The position numbers were made by a program, and so were the translations under genes. A stretch of DNA of 64,000 bases, from NCBI RefSeq assembly GCF_958298935.1, contig NC_084933.1, positions 27,924,334-27,988,333 of the forward strand. The letters are read 5' to 3'. The number at the start of each line of letters is the position of its first letter. Within the stretch, counting starts at the first letter, position 1. The notes beneath the pieces were generated by a model. That model saw only the letters and a program-made list of their open reading frames with translations. It had not been told where the DNA came from and did no database searches. This DNA comes from Phragmites australis (lineage: Eukaryota; Streptophyta; Magnoliopsida; Poales; Poaceae). Shown in pieces: positions 48,221-60,009 of the stretch.

Positions 48221-48544
48221 TAAAGTGGTTTGAGTATATGTTCATTTTTCTGAATTTCTGCTTCTCCCCCAACGCCACAAAAGCGCTCCTCCTGAAGGCA
48301 GGAACCCTAGCCCCAGGATCAGGGAACCGCAGATGGCCGCGTCCCGGCGTCTCCACTGCTCGAAATCCGGTCCGTCCACTTCTGCGGGAGACATGGACGA
48401 CTGACTATGCAGCCACAGCGCGAACCGACACCCCGGGCGGCATATCACACGAGCACAACAGTATTAGCTGCTGTTCATCTCTCATCTCTAACCATGATCA
48501 CCTAGCCGTGCTCCCCTCCCCCTCTCTCTCTCTGCCCACAGATT

Positions 48545-48557
48545 CCCCCCCCCCCCC
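48545..48557 (+). repeat. C13 run in the pyrimidine-rich NAL1 leader region
   Basis: A C13 homopolymer is flanked by (CT)n tracts, upstream of the NAL1 5' UTR splice donor at 48822. Pyrimidine tracts are common around plant transcription starts. Confidence 0.8.
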
Positions 48558-48559
48558 TC

Positions 48560-50070
48560 CCTCTTCCCCCTCTCTCCCTAGCCTCTGGCCTATTATTGTT
48601 GGGTGTGGACAAGGCACAGGCGCACAGGCTCGAACAGTAGATGCTGTATTGAGGAGGCCGGAGGGAGGAGGGCACGGCGCTGCAGGAAGGCTGCTAAGCT
48701 GGCGGGTTCTGCTTACTGCGTCAACCCAAACAGTGGAGGTTCCAGTCCCCATTTCCCAATTATGGACAGCCAGCAGCGAGCGGGAGAAGACTGAGACCGG
48801 TCGCCATTGCTTCCGGTTGAGGTAAGCGGCTGGAATTCCTCTCCTAGAATCCTATCAAGATTGGATCTTTTGAGCGCTGTAAGCTCGGGAATGGAGAAAG
48901 GCGGGATCTTGGCGGCGCCTTCTCCTGCCTTTCTTGGTTTCGGTGGGGGGAGGGGGGGGGGGGTTCGTTACCTTATCTTAATTCATGATTGCATTTTATG
49001 AGTCTGCTTAGCTTTCGTGTTCGTTCTATGGGTGGTTGGTTAATTTGTTCGGGGTCCCTGTTGCCATGGAAACGGGGGGTTCTTGGTGTTGTTTAGCCGA
49101 GTAGCGCAACAGCTAGGCAGGGTTTCTCTTCTTTTCCTTTTTTGTTTACTCCCTTTCCCCTTTTGAGTTCGATCGTATCATTGGTAAGTGTGATTGCTGG
49201 TAATCCGCTTTGGGTACCAAATGTCATCGAAAGTGAGGTCCTGCCCTTGTAGAAACTAGAAACAATCTTGGAGGTGTGATCGATGCCTTGCTATGTTTTT
49301 TTGTTCAGTGTGCTTTTAGGATCTGGGAAATGCCATGGAAGTAGCATTGTTCATGTGTTTATTTCAGACATAGCTAGAACAAGTGCTACCAAATACCATT
49401 TCTTCGTGGCGCTTTTTCCGCCTTTTGTTTCTGCTTTTCCCTTTCAAGAAAGTCATTTTCAGTACCAAGTCCTACCCTTTACTCCGAAATGGGACTGTCA
49501 TTGCGAGTAGTTATCATGTGGGTTTATGCCAAATCCTGTGATTAAAGGCGTGTGCCACCTCTTAACCTTCATGGCCCTAATTTCTGAAATTGTCGAGTCA
49601 CTATTGCCTTTAGAGAACAAGGGGGTGAAGACCTGAGCCGTGGCTTTTGCAGATTCCGCTTATCTGTTTATTTCTATATCAGATGTGCCATTCGAATGGA
49701 TCATATTCTTCGTACAACTGATTGGTGGTGTATGCCTATTCTGTCATCTTTCAGAGACACTAAACTCAGAATACTTTTGTTTGCGTGGCTCTCCTTGCAA
49801 TCTTACAGAATCTATTCCTGAATAATAGCAGGCTGCTCCACAAGTAGTTGTTTATTAACAGATTCGCTATTTTGACCATAGATTGCCCCATTCATTATGA
49901 GTCTATAAATTGGAATCACATTCTCAGGATTTCTGGCTTTTGAGTGTTTTTGTGAGTGCTAGATACCTTATGCTATTAGTCTTGACGATCATGTTCTCTG
50001 ACGTGTTGCTTCTCATTTTTAGGACCACATCTTCTCCTATCTATTATAGGTCTGCAAACTGTTCGGCAAA
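48560..50070 (+). other. NAL1 5' UTR with leader intron
   Basis: A first leader exon seems to end at 48821 (CCGGTTGAG before GTAAGCGG). The intron closes at 50049 (CTATTATAG), and 21 bp of leader then precede the start codon. The transcription start was not located. A G-rich run lies at 48945-48962 inside the intron. Confidence 0.6.
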
Positions 50071-53000
50071 ATGAGGCCTTCAGATGACAGGGCGCAGCTC
50101 TCAGGCTTTGCACAATCAGAAGAATCATCACTTGATGTGGAGGGGCATTGCTACCATCACCAGTCATTCCCTTGTTCTCCATCAATGCAACCGATTGCTT
50201 CTGGGTGCACACACACAGAGAACAGCGCGGCATACTTCTTATGGCCAACATCAAACCTTCAGCATTGTGCCGCCGAGGGACGTGCAAACTACTTTGGCAA
50301 CCTTTCGAAAGGACTTCTGCCCAAGTCTGGCCGGTTGCCCAAGGGTCAGCAAGCAAATAGCTTGCTTGACTTGATGACTATAAGAGCTTTCCACAGCAAG
50401 ATATTGCGCCGTTTTAGCCTTGGGACGGCAGTGGGCTTCCGCATCAGGAAAGGGGTTCTGACAGATATCCCCGCGATTCTTGCCTTTGTTGCTCGCAAGG
50501 TTCACAAGAAGTGGCTTAATCCGACCCAATGCCTTCCTGCTATTGTTGAGGTAGGGTAACTTCAGTTCATATGTATTTTATATTATTGGACTAACTTGGT
50601 TTTTCTACTTTGAATTGGTTTTGTCATGTTTTGAATAGCTTTCACTTAGTCGGATCATTGACAGGGTCCAGGAGGTGTTTGGTGTGATGTCGATGTTGTT
50701 GAGTTTTCCTATTATGGTGCACCAGCTCAAACTCCTAAAGAACAAATGTTCAGTGAGCTTGTTGATATGTTGTGCGGCAGTGATGAATGTATAGGTTCAG
50801 GCTCTCAGGTACACCTTTGTTCTTTTCTGCATTGATTGATTTAAAAAACATATACCATTTGGATTCAGCAGGGCATGCTACCATGCGCAGCTGTGCACAA
50901 TGATTGTACTGGACAAAATCATGTACTACCAACTGTACTACTAGTTTTGTAAGGGGACCGTTCAAATTTGTCAAGATTCTTCTCAAAATTTAACTAGTAC
51001 AAAGAAAAAAAATTCTACGAAACGCATAATATTATGCAAAGGAATGACAGTTACTTAATCAGTTATTCCTATCATGTAATATGCCTGGTTATAGTAGCTA
51101 GTGTGAATCCTGCAAATGTTCAATTCATCCAATTGGATGTTCTGATAACGAGTAGAATTAATTCCCCTGTAAAAGTCTCTGCTATAGCGACTAACACATC
51201 ATATCATTTGAGATACTGCAATTGGTTGTTGTGCTTAAAACTTTGGAAACCCACACAAATGTGGCTGAGGCTTCAACAGTCAGGCCTTTTATGTGTTGCT
51301 GTGTTTCTTTCGTCTAAATTTCCTACTCATCACTTCTCTTTGAAACAAACAGACTGTTTTTCTGTTAGCATTTTTTCTAGAACTTAAGGCAACTGACATT
51401 GCTTCTCGTGATGATGCAATGGGTGGTTCAAGAGGGCATGCTACTGAAAACTTCCTGCTTACCGATCTTATTTCGTTGTTTCAGGTTGCAAGCCAGGACA
51501 CTTTTGGAACTTTGGGTGCGGTTGTTAAACGGCGATCTGGCAACAAGCAGGTTGGTTTCCTCACCAATCGACATGTCGCAGTTGACTTAGACTATCCAAA
51601 CCAGAAGATGTTTCACCCATTGCCACCCAATCTTGGGCCTGGTGTTTATCTTGGAGCTGTCGAAAGGGCAACATCTTTCATCACTGATGATGTTTGGTAT
51701 GGAATTTATGCTGGAACAAACCCAGGTAGAGCAGTTACAAATTACCTTTTTAATATAGTAAATCATGTATTACTTACAGGGTTAATTGCTTGATTCGTTT
51801 TTTTAGTTTAAATTTGCGCAAGATGCCATTATTGATTGATCTATTCATATCATGGAAGATTTGACATTTGTGATTCTACTTTTTTTGGCTGTCAAATTAA
51901 TGCTAAATTGCTCTCTAGATTACTACTTGTGAACAAAGCAACACTAATTTTATTATGGGAAAAAAGAAATTTTAGTTCTTTTTGAACAAATAAAAAGAAC
52001 TAAGTTCTGTTTTACGCTGGTCAAGCAGTGCATTTACCTTTTGTTTTGCTTATGATTAAAAATGATAATGCTTACCCTTCTAATTCCCAAACATATATGC
52101 TATGTTCTAATGGATCTGCAGAGACATTTGTACGAGCCGACGGGGCATTCATCCCATTTGCTGATGACTTCGACATCTCAACTGTCACAACTACAGTTAG
52201 GGGAGTTGGTGACATTGGGGATGTCAAGGTTATAGATCTGCAGTGTCCGCTTAATAGCCTCATAGGGAGGCAAGTATGCAAAGTTGGCCGAAGTTCTGGT
52301 CACACAACTGGGACTGTGGTGGCTTATGCCCTTGAGTACAATGATGAGAAAGGAATAAGCTTCTTCACTGACCTCCTTGTTGTTGGTGAGAACCGCCAGA
52401 CATTTGATTTGGAAGGTGATAGTGGAAGCCTTATTATCCTGACCGGCCAGGATGGTGAGAAGCCACGTCCTATTGGGATAATATGGGGTGGCACAGCAAA
52501 CCGTGGGAGGCTAAAGCTTACAAGTGATCATGGCCCTGAAAATTGGACTAGCGGCGTTGATCTTGGCCGCCTTCTGGATCGTCTGGAACTTGATCTTATC
52601 ATAACAAATGAATCACTCCAAGGTTGATCTCTTCCTCTGTTTTCAGTTATATGTGTTTATTCATTTTTGCAATTCTGAACATACAATATGCTGTCCAGAA
52701 AATTATGATGAAATGCTCAAACAAAAAATAAGTTCACTGAAAAGACATGCTGGTGGCATTGTAGTGTTGATGATATTTCCATGCTTGCATTCTTGATTTT
52801 GCACACTTTTGTTGTTTTTGTTCCATGATACTAAGCTGACAGAATTTCTCCACAATAAAGATTCCGTGCGGCAGCAGAGGATTGCTTTGGTGGCTGCAGC
52901 CAACTCCGCCGTTGGGGAGTCTTCCACCGCAGTTGTTACCATCCCAGAAGAAAAGGTGGAAGAGATCTTCAAGCCTTTAGGGATCAAAATCGAGCAGCTG

Positions 53001-53249
53001 CCTCGACATGACGTGCCAGCCTTGGGCACTGAAGGGGAGGACGCAACTGTGACCAATGTTGAAGAGCGTCAGTTCATCTCAAATTTCGTCGGTATGTCCC
53101 CCGTGCGCCGTGACCAGGATGCTCCAAGGCACATCGCCAACCTGAATAATCCATCAGAGGAAGAACTCGCCATGTCGCTGCACCTCGGTGACCGGGAGCC
53201 CAAACGGCTTCGCACGGACTCGGAATCAGACCTCGACCTGGAGAAGTGA
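50071..53249 (+). CDS. NAL1: NARROW LEAF1 (NAL1), trypsin-like protease
   Basis: Five coding exons (50071-50550, 50665-50808, 51485-51725, 52122-52622 and 52861-53249) give 584 residues; rice NAL1 has 582. The sequence follows rice NAL1 closely from MRPSDD to the C-terminal LDLEK. The chymotrypsin-fold part holds the histidine in FLTNRHVAVDL (His238 here), an aspartate in FVRADGAF or the nearby acidic segment, and the serine in LEGDSGSLII. The C-terminal third is acidic, with EEELAMSLHLGD (an LxLxL-type repression motif region) and KRLR, a possible nuclear signal. In rice NAL1 controls leaf width, vein number, spikelet number and photosynthesis, and acts on TOPLESS-related corepressor stability. 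Residue 237, matching rice 233, is Arg. The N-terminus has a small insertion after SLDV relative to rice. Confidence 0.97.
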
Positions 53250-53795
53250 AGCGCTCATTCGGGGTCTCGGGATTGTCGTGTGGACATTCAGAATTAGTTC
53301 CACGATCCTCTGCAGTTCAGCTAACTGAACCTGCAGTGTTAGCTTGAACAAGCAGCTTCCTGGCAAAGCATATCATGTGAAACTTGATTCAGCCCTTGGT
53401 ATCCCTGCAGTTCTGCTGTGCTCATGAGACTTGATATGCACAATGCTGTACCTCCAATCCTGGAGAACAATGTGGTGATATGGTCACTATCACTTGTGCG
53501 CTATAATCAATTATTCATGATGTTTCAAGAGCAGTTTCTCGAGATCTTCTGTCTTCATTTCTTGAAGTGGAAAGTGCTGTTTTTTTGCTGGTCGGAGCAT
53601 CATCTTATATCTCTGTGTCTATGGTCTATGGACCGGGACTACTAGCAACCGGCAGCAGGCGTAGTAAGAATACACCGAACAGACGATCCCGAACTAATTT
53701 TTTGTCAACCCGTTTCCAGAAGCGTATTCACTGACATGTGGGCCCAAGACGCACGAGTTGCCTCGTAACGTAAGCGTACTAAACTGACTTCTCTC
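53250..53795. other. NAL1 3' UTR and intergenic DNA
   Basis: No further gene is seen. The open stretch 53418-53645 is in NAL1 3' flank and unrecognised. Confidence 0.4.
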
Positions 53796-54108
53796 AGCGC
53801 CTGTTTATTTTAGCTGGAATTCTGAAAAATAGATTGTAGATAGTAAAAAATTAGATGGAATTCTGAAAAATAGATTGTAGATAGTAAAAAATTAGATTAT
53901 GAAAAGATTTAGATGATTGATTAAAAAAAATTATGGACAGTTTAGTAAAATGGATTTTTACCATTAAAAAAATTGAAAAGAAAATCAAAATTTCAGATTA
54001 TCACAATCTAATAAACAGATTATAAAAATTATAAAAATTTATCTGTTTATTTCAGCTTCGATTATAAAAAGCTGAAAACAACAGTCAAAGCTGAAACAAA
54101 TCTGAGCC
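53796..54108. mobile_element. MITE with internal 41-bp tandem duplication
   Basis: The left end GCGCCTGTTTATTTTAGCT is weakly inverted at the right end (reverse complement GCTCAGATTTGTTTCAGCT). Inside, 53815-53855 is repeated exactly at 53856-53896. AATCTGTTTATT and its complement recur in the right half. It lies about 700 bp upstream of the LCAT-like start codon, so possibly in its promoter. Confidence 0.65.
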
Positions 54109-54823
54109 GATCACACTACGTAATAATCATGCACGGCCGGAGTCACTGACGACGATGCCCAGAACCCGTAGGGTACCCCTGTCAGTGAGAGAGACAGGTA
54201 GACGCTAAGACGAAGCCACGTAACCGTTGGTTGCTTCGTGTTGCTCCCTTCGGTTCGGCGTTAGAGCACGGGACGGGATTGCGAAACCCTCACGCCTCCG
54301 GAACCCCAGCGGCGCCCCCAATTCCGGAAGCGAATAACACACCGGGGGAATTCCACCCCGATCCGTACTCCATTGTCGCTCGCGATTGGCTCCAACCTTG
54401 CAGCTTCGTTCGTGTTGTCGGAGCTGGTTTGGCGGGAAGCCTCTCGCTCTCCTCGCGCTTCAGTTCGAGCAATTAATTGAGGGGGTTGGTTTGGTGTTCA
54501 TCTTGTATTCTTGTACTGGGGAAGCCAGAATTGCTGGGGTCTTTTTTTCTTTTCCTCCGAGGGGCTGGAGTTTTCTTGGAGCAAATTACTCGTCTCCGAC
54601 TCGCGGCAACCAATCTGGACTCCTCCAGTTTCCTGTCTCTTGTTCGATCGGTTTGCCTTCTGGTTTCCCCCAAAGTTGCGTAATTTCCTTGCAATTTGCT
54701 GAAATTGTCCATCTTTTCGGCTCGCGAAACAAAGCGCAAGCTGCTGAAGTTGTTATCTGTGCCAGTTTGAGTGGTGATTTTTGGGTGGTAAAATCTTGAA
54801 AAGGTTCAACCTTTTTGGTGCCT

Positions 54824-57800
54824 ATGACGGTACTGGAGGATTTGATCCGGGCAATAGAGCTCTGGCTGCGGATTGCGAAGGAACAGGTGCCCTTGGTGGA
54901 TCCCACACTTGACCCGGTGCTACTTGTTCCTGGTATTGCCGGCTCCATTCTTGAAGCTGTTGATGAGGCTGGAAACAAGGAAAGGGTGTGGGTGCGCATC
55001 CTTGCTGCGGAGCATGAGTTCCGAGACAAGCTCTGGTCCAAGTTTGATGCCTCCACTGGTATGAGCAAGGCTCTTCTCCATTAGTTTGCATGATATAGTT
55101 TAGGTTGAATGGGCTATGATAGTAATACATAAAATTCTAACGTTCTGAATTGTATTGACTTACTTATTTTACACAATTTGCAAAAATAAACAAAAAAATA
55201 ATGTTCGAATGTTGAACAGACAAAAATGAAGGCACGCTTGCAAAAGTCACACGGCCTTCAGGAATCAATGGTTATAAAATAATATCTGGAAATTTAGCAT
55301 CTTTTGTTTTTGGCTTGATAAGCAAAATTACAAGTTTAGGTCACCCCATCATGTTTTTGTTCCTTCAGTTAGTAAAATCTTTCCTGTTTCCATGTGATGT
55401 GATGTGAAGTTATTCGAATGGAGCAGGTAAAACTGTTTCTGTGAACGAGAAAACAAGCATTGTCGTCCCTGAGGATAGATATGGATTGTATGCCATTGAC
55501 ACATTAGATCCAGACATGGTAAGTCATTACTTCATTTATTTGGCTAAAGCTCTATTGTTGTTTTGCTAGTTTATTTAAGCTTCATGTCAAATAATAGCTT
55601 GTAGAAGTATATGTTTGTGATGTCTGCTTAACTTTTATCTCTTAGCTCATCGCCCTAACATCAATACATTATTTCCTGCTCAGTTCTTGTTAAAATGGTC
55701 ATTTTATTGGTGATTTTCACTTTGCCTATTGTTGACCAAACAACAATTTGTTAGTGGTATCTGGGACTTTAAAGGCACTTGGATTTGAACTTGGAACTAC
55801 GCCCTAACAAAGTGCATAAACGGCAGTGGGTACCTGATCTCATAATTTACTGCATTTTGAATTAAACAGATCATTGGCGATGACACTGTGTACTACTATC
55901 ATGACATGATAGTGGAAATGATTAAATGGGGATATCAAGAGGGAAAAACGCTCTTTGGATTTGGTTATGATTTCCGCCAAAGTAACAGGTAAGTTATGCA
56001 CTCTGTTCTTGTTTTATGTATATTACCTAGCTTGTGATCCTTTACTGATTGTTAAGTCATTATTTTCTCACTACGTGAACATAATTTCTGTCGCTTTACT
56101 CATATTTAATATTTTCCGTCCTTTTGACACCCTTCTTTTCTTCAGGCTTACAGAGACACTTGATAGATTTTCCAAAAAGCTGGAGTCGGTATACACAGCT
56201 TCTGGGGGGAAAAAGATCAATCTCGTTACTCATTCAATGGGAGGATTGCTTGTGAAATGTTTCGTATCTCTTCATAGTGATGTGAGTACTTCTTGATGTA
56301 TTTTGGATCTTTTTAGATTTGCCATGTTCAGTATCTTGCGCGACCTGCAAGGCTACTCCTTTCTTGAATGATGTTGTTTCCCTTCTATAGGTATTTGGAA
56401 AATATGTTAAGAGTTGGATTGCAATTGCTGCACCATTCCAAGGTAATACTTGCTTCAGTATCATTTCACTTAATTTTATTCAATATAAAACACATTTGAA
56501 ACGGTTATTTTGATATTCTATATTCCTATCGTGGAATTTTGATCATTAGTCCAACTGTCATGGAATATTTATCAACTTTTCAATCAGTTACCAAAAATTT
56601 TCACCTGTATATTAAGAGTATTGTAAGATTTTTACTAGGCAGGTATTCAATATTGTCTTGCCTTTTCACTAGTGATTCCTAGTAGTCAGATGATACATTT
56701 TTACCATTAAAAGATCACATTTTTATGTCTTCATTTCATGATTTTCCTTGCTCGACCTGTTACCTTAAATCGTGTCTGCTAGAAATCTGACATGACAAAG
56801 CAACCTGCTACTTGATCACAGGTGCCCCTGGGTACATAAATACTAGTCTGCTGAATGGAATATCTTTCGTTGAAGGATGGGAATCAATGTTCTTTATTTC
56901 CAGGTGGTGTATGCAGCAATTGGTATGCGTTTATATCCTATCCCTTCATCTCATCTTCTTCATATGTTCATGTGGACACCATGATTTTGCCTTTGAAAAG
57001 AAGGCTGAAAATAGTTGTTCTGCTTCAGCTGCTTGAGTGTCCATCAATCTATGAGTTGCTAGCGAACTCAAACTTCCACTGGAAAGACACACCGTTACTA
57101 CAGATCTGGAGAGAGAAGTTGGATGACAATGGCAAGAAAAATGCCTTGTTAGAGTCATATGAGCCTGCTGAAGCAATGAAGATTATTGAAAAGGCTCTTT
57201 CCAAGCATGAGGTGAGTCATTCGCATTTCATAATCTGGTACATTTCAGCTTACATTGATGTTTTTTTCTGATAATTAAACTGTAATGGCAGATCATCTCT
57301 GATGGGATGCACATTCCCTTGCCCCTTAATTTGGATATATTGAACTGGGCAAAAGAGACTCATGATATATTATGCAGTGCAAAGCTTCCAGAATCAGTGA
57401 AGTTCTACAATGTTTACGGGATTGATTATGACACTCCACATACTGTTTGGTACTTTCCTATCTGAATACTTCTGATTTTTGTTTCAGTTTTGTTCATGTA
57501 CCAAGAAGAATCTACATTGGCCCCAATGATATTAGGCGGGATGATGGGTTAATTGTTGTTCATAAATGGCTCAGTAAATAGGAGTGGTGGATGTGTCAGA
57601 TTATAGCAAATTGGTTGTGTCAAAATACTTATATCACTATGATTGTAAACTTGTGTTTTTCTTTTATACTATAAAAGATGTCCCCAGGGCCCAAACATGC
57701 AGGTCTGAATTTAACTAGTAAAGGACCATGCGCTAAGGCATGATAAACACCATCTATGTGGGATGGCTACTTAGACAGGATATTTGTGTATTGGATGTAC

Positions 57801-58534
57801 TAATAGCCATGTCTCTTGCAGCTATGGGAGTGAACACCATCCAGTTTCGAATCTCAGTCACCTCTTACACGCTCAGGTTAGTTCTTTCGCTAACTTTTGT
57901 TCCTGTATACCAACCATGTTCTGGCTTCCTGGAGCAGAAGAATCAATCCCCTTGATATTGTGTCTGAGCCATTTTTTTCTCAGGGAAAATATATCTATGT
58001 TGATGGCGACGGATCTGTTCCAGCAGAATCAGCGAAGGTCTGGTGATATTGGTGTTTTTATTTATTATTGAGAATTCGAAGTAAAACATTTATTGAGTGG
58101 TAATGTTAATTTTGCAGGCAGACGGACTCGATGCAGTGGCAAGAGTTGGGGTTGCTGCTGATCACCGTGGGATTGTCTGCAATCGCCATGTGTTTCGAAT
58201 AGTTCAGCACTGGCTGCACGCAGGAGAACCTGACCCGTTCTACGATCCCCTCAACGACTACGTGATCCTCCCAACAGCTTTTGAGATCGAGAAGCATTGT
58301 GAGAAATTCGGGGATCTCACATCAGTTAGGGAGGATTGGGAGATCATCTCCCCCAGCGACGGCAAAACCATGAGGCCAGCCGAACTTCCTGCTATGGTCA
58401 GCATGCTATCCACAAGTCGTGAGGGCAAGGAGGGCGCTCTAGAAGAGGCGCAGGCTACCGTTGTCGTTCACCGAGAGAACAAAGGGCGGCAGCATGTGGA
58501 AGTTAGGGCTGTTGGAGTCAGCCATGGTGTGTAG
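54824..58534 (+). CDS. LCAT4: Lecithin:cholesterol acyltransferase-like 4 / phospholipase A-type lipase
   Basis: Eleven exons (54824-55058, 55427-55518, 55870-55988, 56146-56281, 56391-56442, 56822-56922, 57029-57211, 57292-57449, 57822-57876, 57984-58037 and 58118-58534) give 533 residues, against about 535 for Arabidopsis LCAT4 (At4g19860). The alpha/beta-hydrolase triad can be read: nucleophile serine in THSMGG (exon 4), aspartate in VDGDGSVP (exon 10), histidine in ADHRGIV/NRHVFRIV (exon 11). The oxyanion-side PVLLVPGIAGS is near residue 30. There is no signal peptide or membrane helix, as expected for a cytosolic enzyme. Plant LCAT3/4 proteins act as phospholipases A rather than sterol acyltransferases; substrate here is inferred. 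The start is the first in-frame ATG before LEDLIRAIE. Confidence 0.95.
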
Positions 58535-58636
58535 GCATAGTGAAGTAGCTAAACCTGTAGCACATGCTGTAAAGTGGGTGTACATAAGGCCTGTCTAGGT
58601 AATACGTTTGCAGGACTGTAAATGTACTGCTTGTAA

Positions 58637-58642
58637 AATAAA
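58637..58642 (+). promoter_or_regulatory. Candidate polyadenylation signal of the LCAT-like gene
   Basis: AATAAA about 100 bp downstream of the stop codon, after a TTGTA-rich stretch. Confidence 0.5.
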
Positions 58643-58649
58643 TGTTCTG

Positions 58650-59404
58650 AACTGAAAAATAAGCCGGTTGGATATGAACACAAAGAATAAAAGATCATGA
58701 TCAAAATTTGATTGTGAATCTTTCGCGGGAAGGAATGGATTCAAACTTGCTCGTATCTATTGGTTGAAATGTTTGGAGTTTTTTAGCTTGTCTCAGTCGA
58801 GGCGAAAAGGCTTTGTTGTGTACTCAACTCTATACCGGATATGCGGATGCTTTGCTGGAGCCTTGCAGCATATTCTGCACTTAGCATTCTCTTTCTTAAG
58901 CCGTAAGAGTCAAATGTGTTGCAGAACAGTATTCAGAATATGCCATTTCTCCTCATGGATTTAGTCGTCTGACATTTGTCATGTTACCATGGTCTTTCTT
59001 TGCTTTGGACTCTTGCCATTTCGTCCAATCAACAACCAATTCTTTCTGGCATGATGTTAGGTGAAAGTAGACTCTTGGACCCAACTGGACATTGAAAATT
59101 CAAAACATTCATTATCTCGAATGTCTAAATCATGCATGCACATTCATCAAAGGCGGCGAGATTTACGTCTAAGCACCAAACCAAGCTCAACACATCGTCT
59201 TACAAATTGATCGGAATTTTTTTCACTACACAAAAACCAAAACACCAGGACTGACCACTAAAGTTGTAGATGAACGTAAACCATAATAAATTCATAACAT
59301 CACACACGTCAAGGTGGAAACAAGGATCATGACTCAGAACAGCTCTGGACCATCTATTCGCCTGCCGGCAGGATCGATCTTGACGCAATCTCCTGATCGG
59401 GAAC
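58650..59404. other. Intergenic DNA between convergent genes, with the 3' UTR of the CYSTM gene at its right
   Basis: No coding sequence is supported. The LCAT-like and CYSTM genes are convergent here. Confidence 0.4.
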
Positions 59405-59897
59405 TCAGAAGCACATGTCGAGGACGCAGCAGCAGCACAGAACAGCCAAGCTGCAAGTCGGAAACAGGAACGCACACAGAGAGAGATCAGAGACGCTATT
59501 ATTCAGGTTACGAAAATCAGAAGAAAGCGCGATGCGGGCGCGCGCATGAGATTGTTCGAGCAAGCATCCATGTGTGGAAATCTCATTACCATCCTTTCAA
59601 GCAGCCGTCGTTGCCGCCTTTCTGCGGTTCCTGCGGTGGCGGGTAGCCGGCGGCCATCGGAGGCGGCGCGCCGTAGGCCGGCGGCGGGTAGCCCTGCTGG
59701 CCCGGCGGAGGGTACGCCGTGCCCGGTGGCGGGTAGGCTGCAAAGCCAAAAACTCAAAGAGATCGGATCGAGAGTCGAGACGCGCGCAACAGTAAGCAGA
59801 AGTTTTCCCGCCAGAGCAAGAACCGAAGAGGAAACCAGCCATGGATGATTGATTGGTCAGTACCTGCAGTGCCGGGAGGAGGAGCCTGGTAGCTCAT
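59405..59897 (-). CDS. Cysteine-rich transmembrane CYSTM-domain protein, 75 aa
   Basis: Three exons on the minus strand: 59897-59864, 59737-59590 and 59450-59405, total 228 bp with stop. Each intron has GT-AG borders and the phases join correctly. The N-terminus MSYQAPPPGTA is followed by PPPG/YPPP repeats. It then runs through QKGGNDGCLKGC into the CYSTM core LAVLCCCCVLDMCF at the very C-terminus. CYSTM proteins are small tail-anchored membrane proteins, often induced by stress. The gene was missed by single-exon scanning because the exons are so short; the longer minus-strand frames over the same DNA are in wrong frames. Confidence 0.93.
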
Positions 59898-59991
59898 GGT
59901 CAGCAGCAACAACCCAAGGCGCTAGATCTGAGCCGCGAAAACAAGAGCAAGAGTGCAAGATGAGATGGAGAAAAGAATGCAGAGCTTGCTC

Positions 59992-59997
59992 TTTATA
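59992..59997 (-). promoter_or_regulatory. TATA box of the CYSTM gene
   Basis: Minus-strand TATAAA in the context ATTATAAAGAGCAAG, about 95 bp upstream of the start codon. Confidence 0.65.
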
Positions 59998-60009
59998 ATA
60001 ACGTTGGAC

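Noticed and set aside
51569..51574. Reading the NAL1 Arg237 as a dead catalytic site
   Set aside because: The adjacent His238 and the GDSGS serine are intact, and the Arg form occurs naturally in functional rice alleles.
59503..59848. Longer open frames over the CYSTM gene on both strands
   Set aside because: Arg/Pro/Ala-rich products of wrong frames in GC-rich DNA; the spliced 75-aa protein explains the locus.
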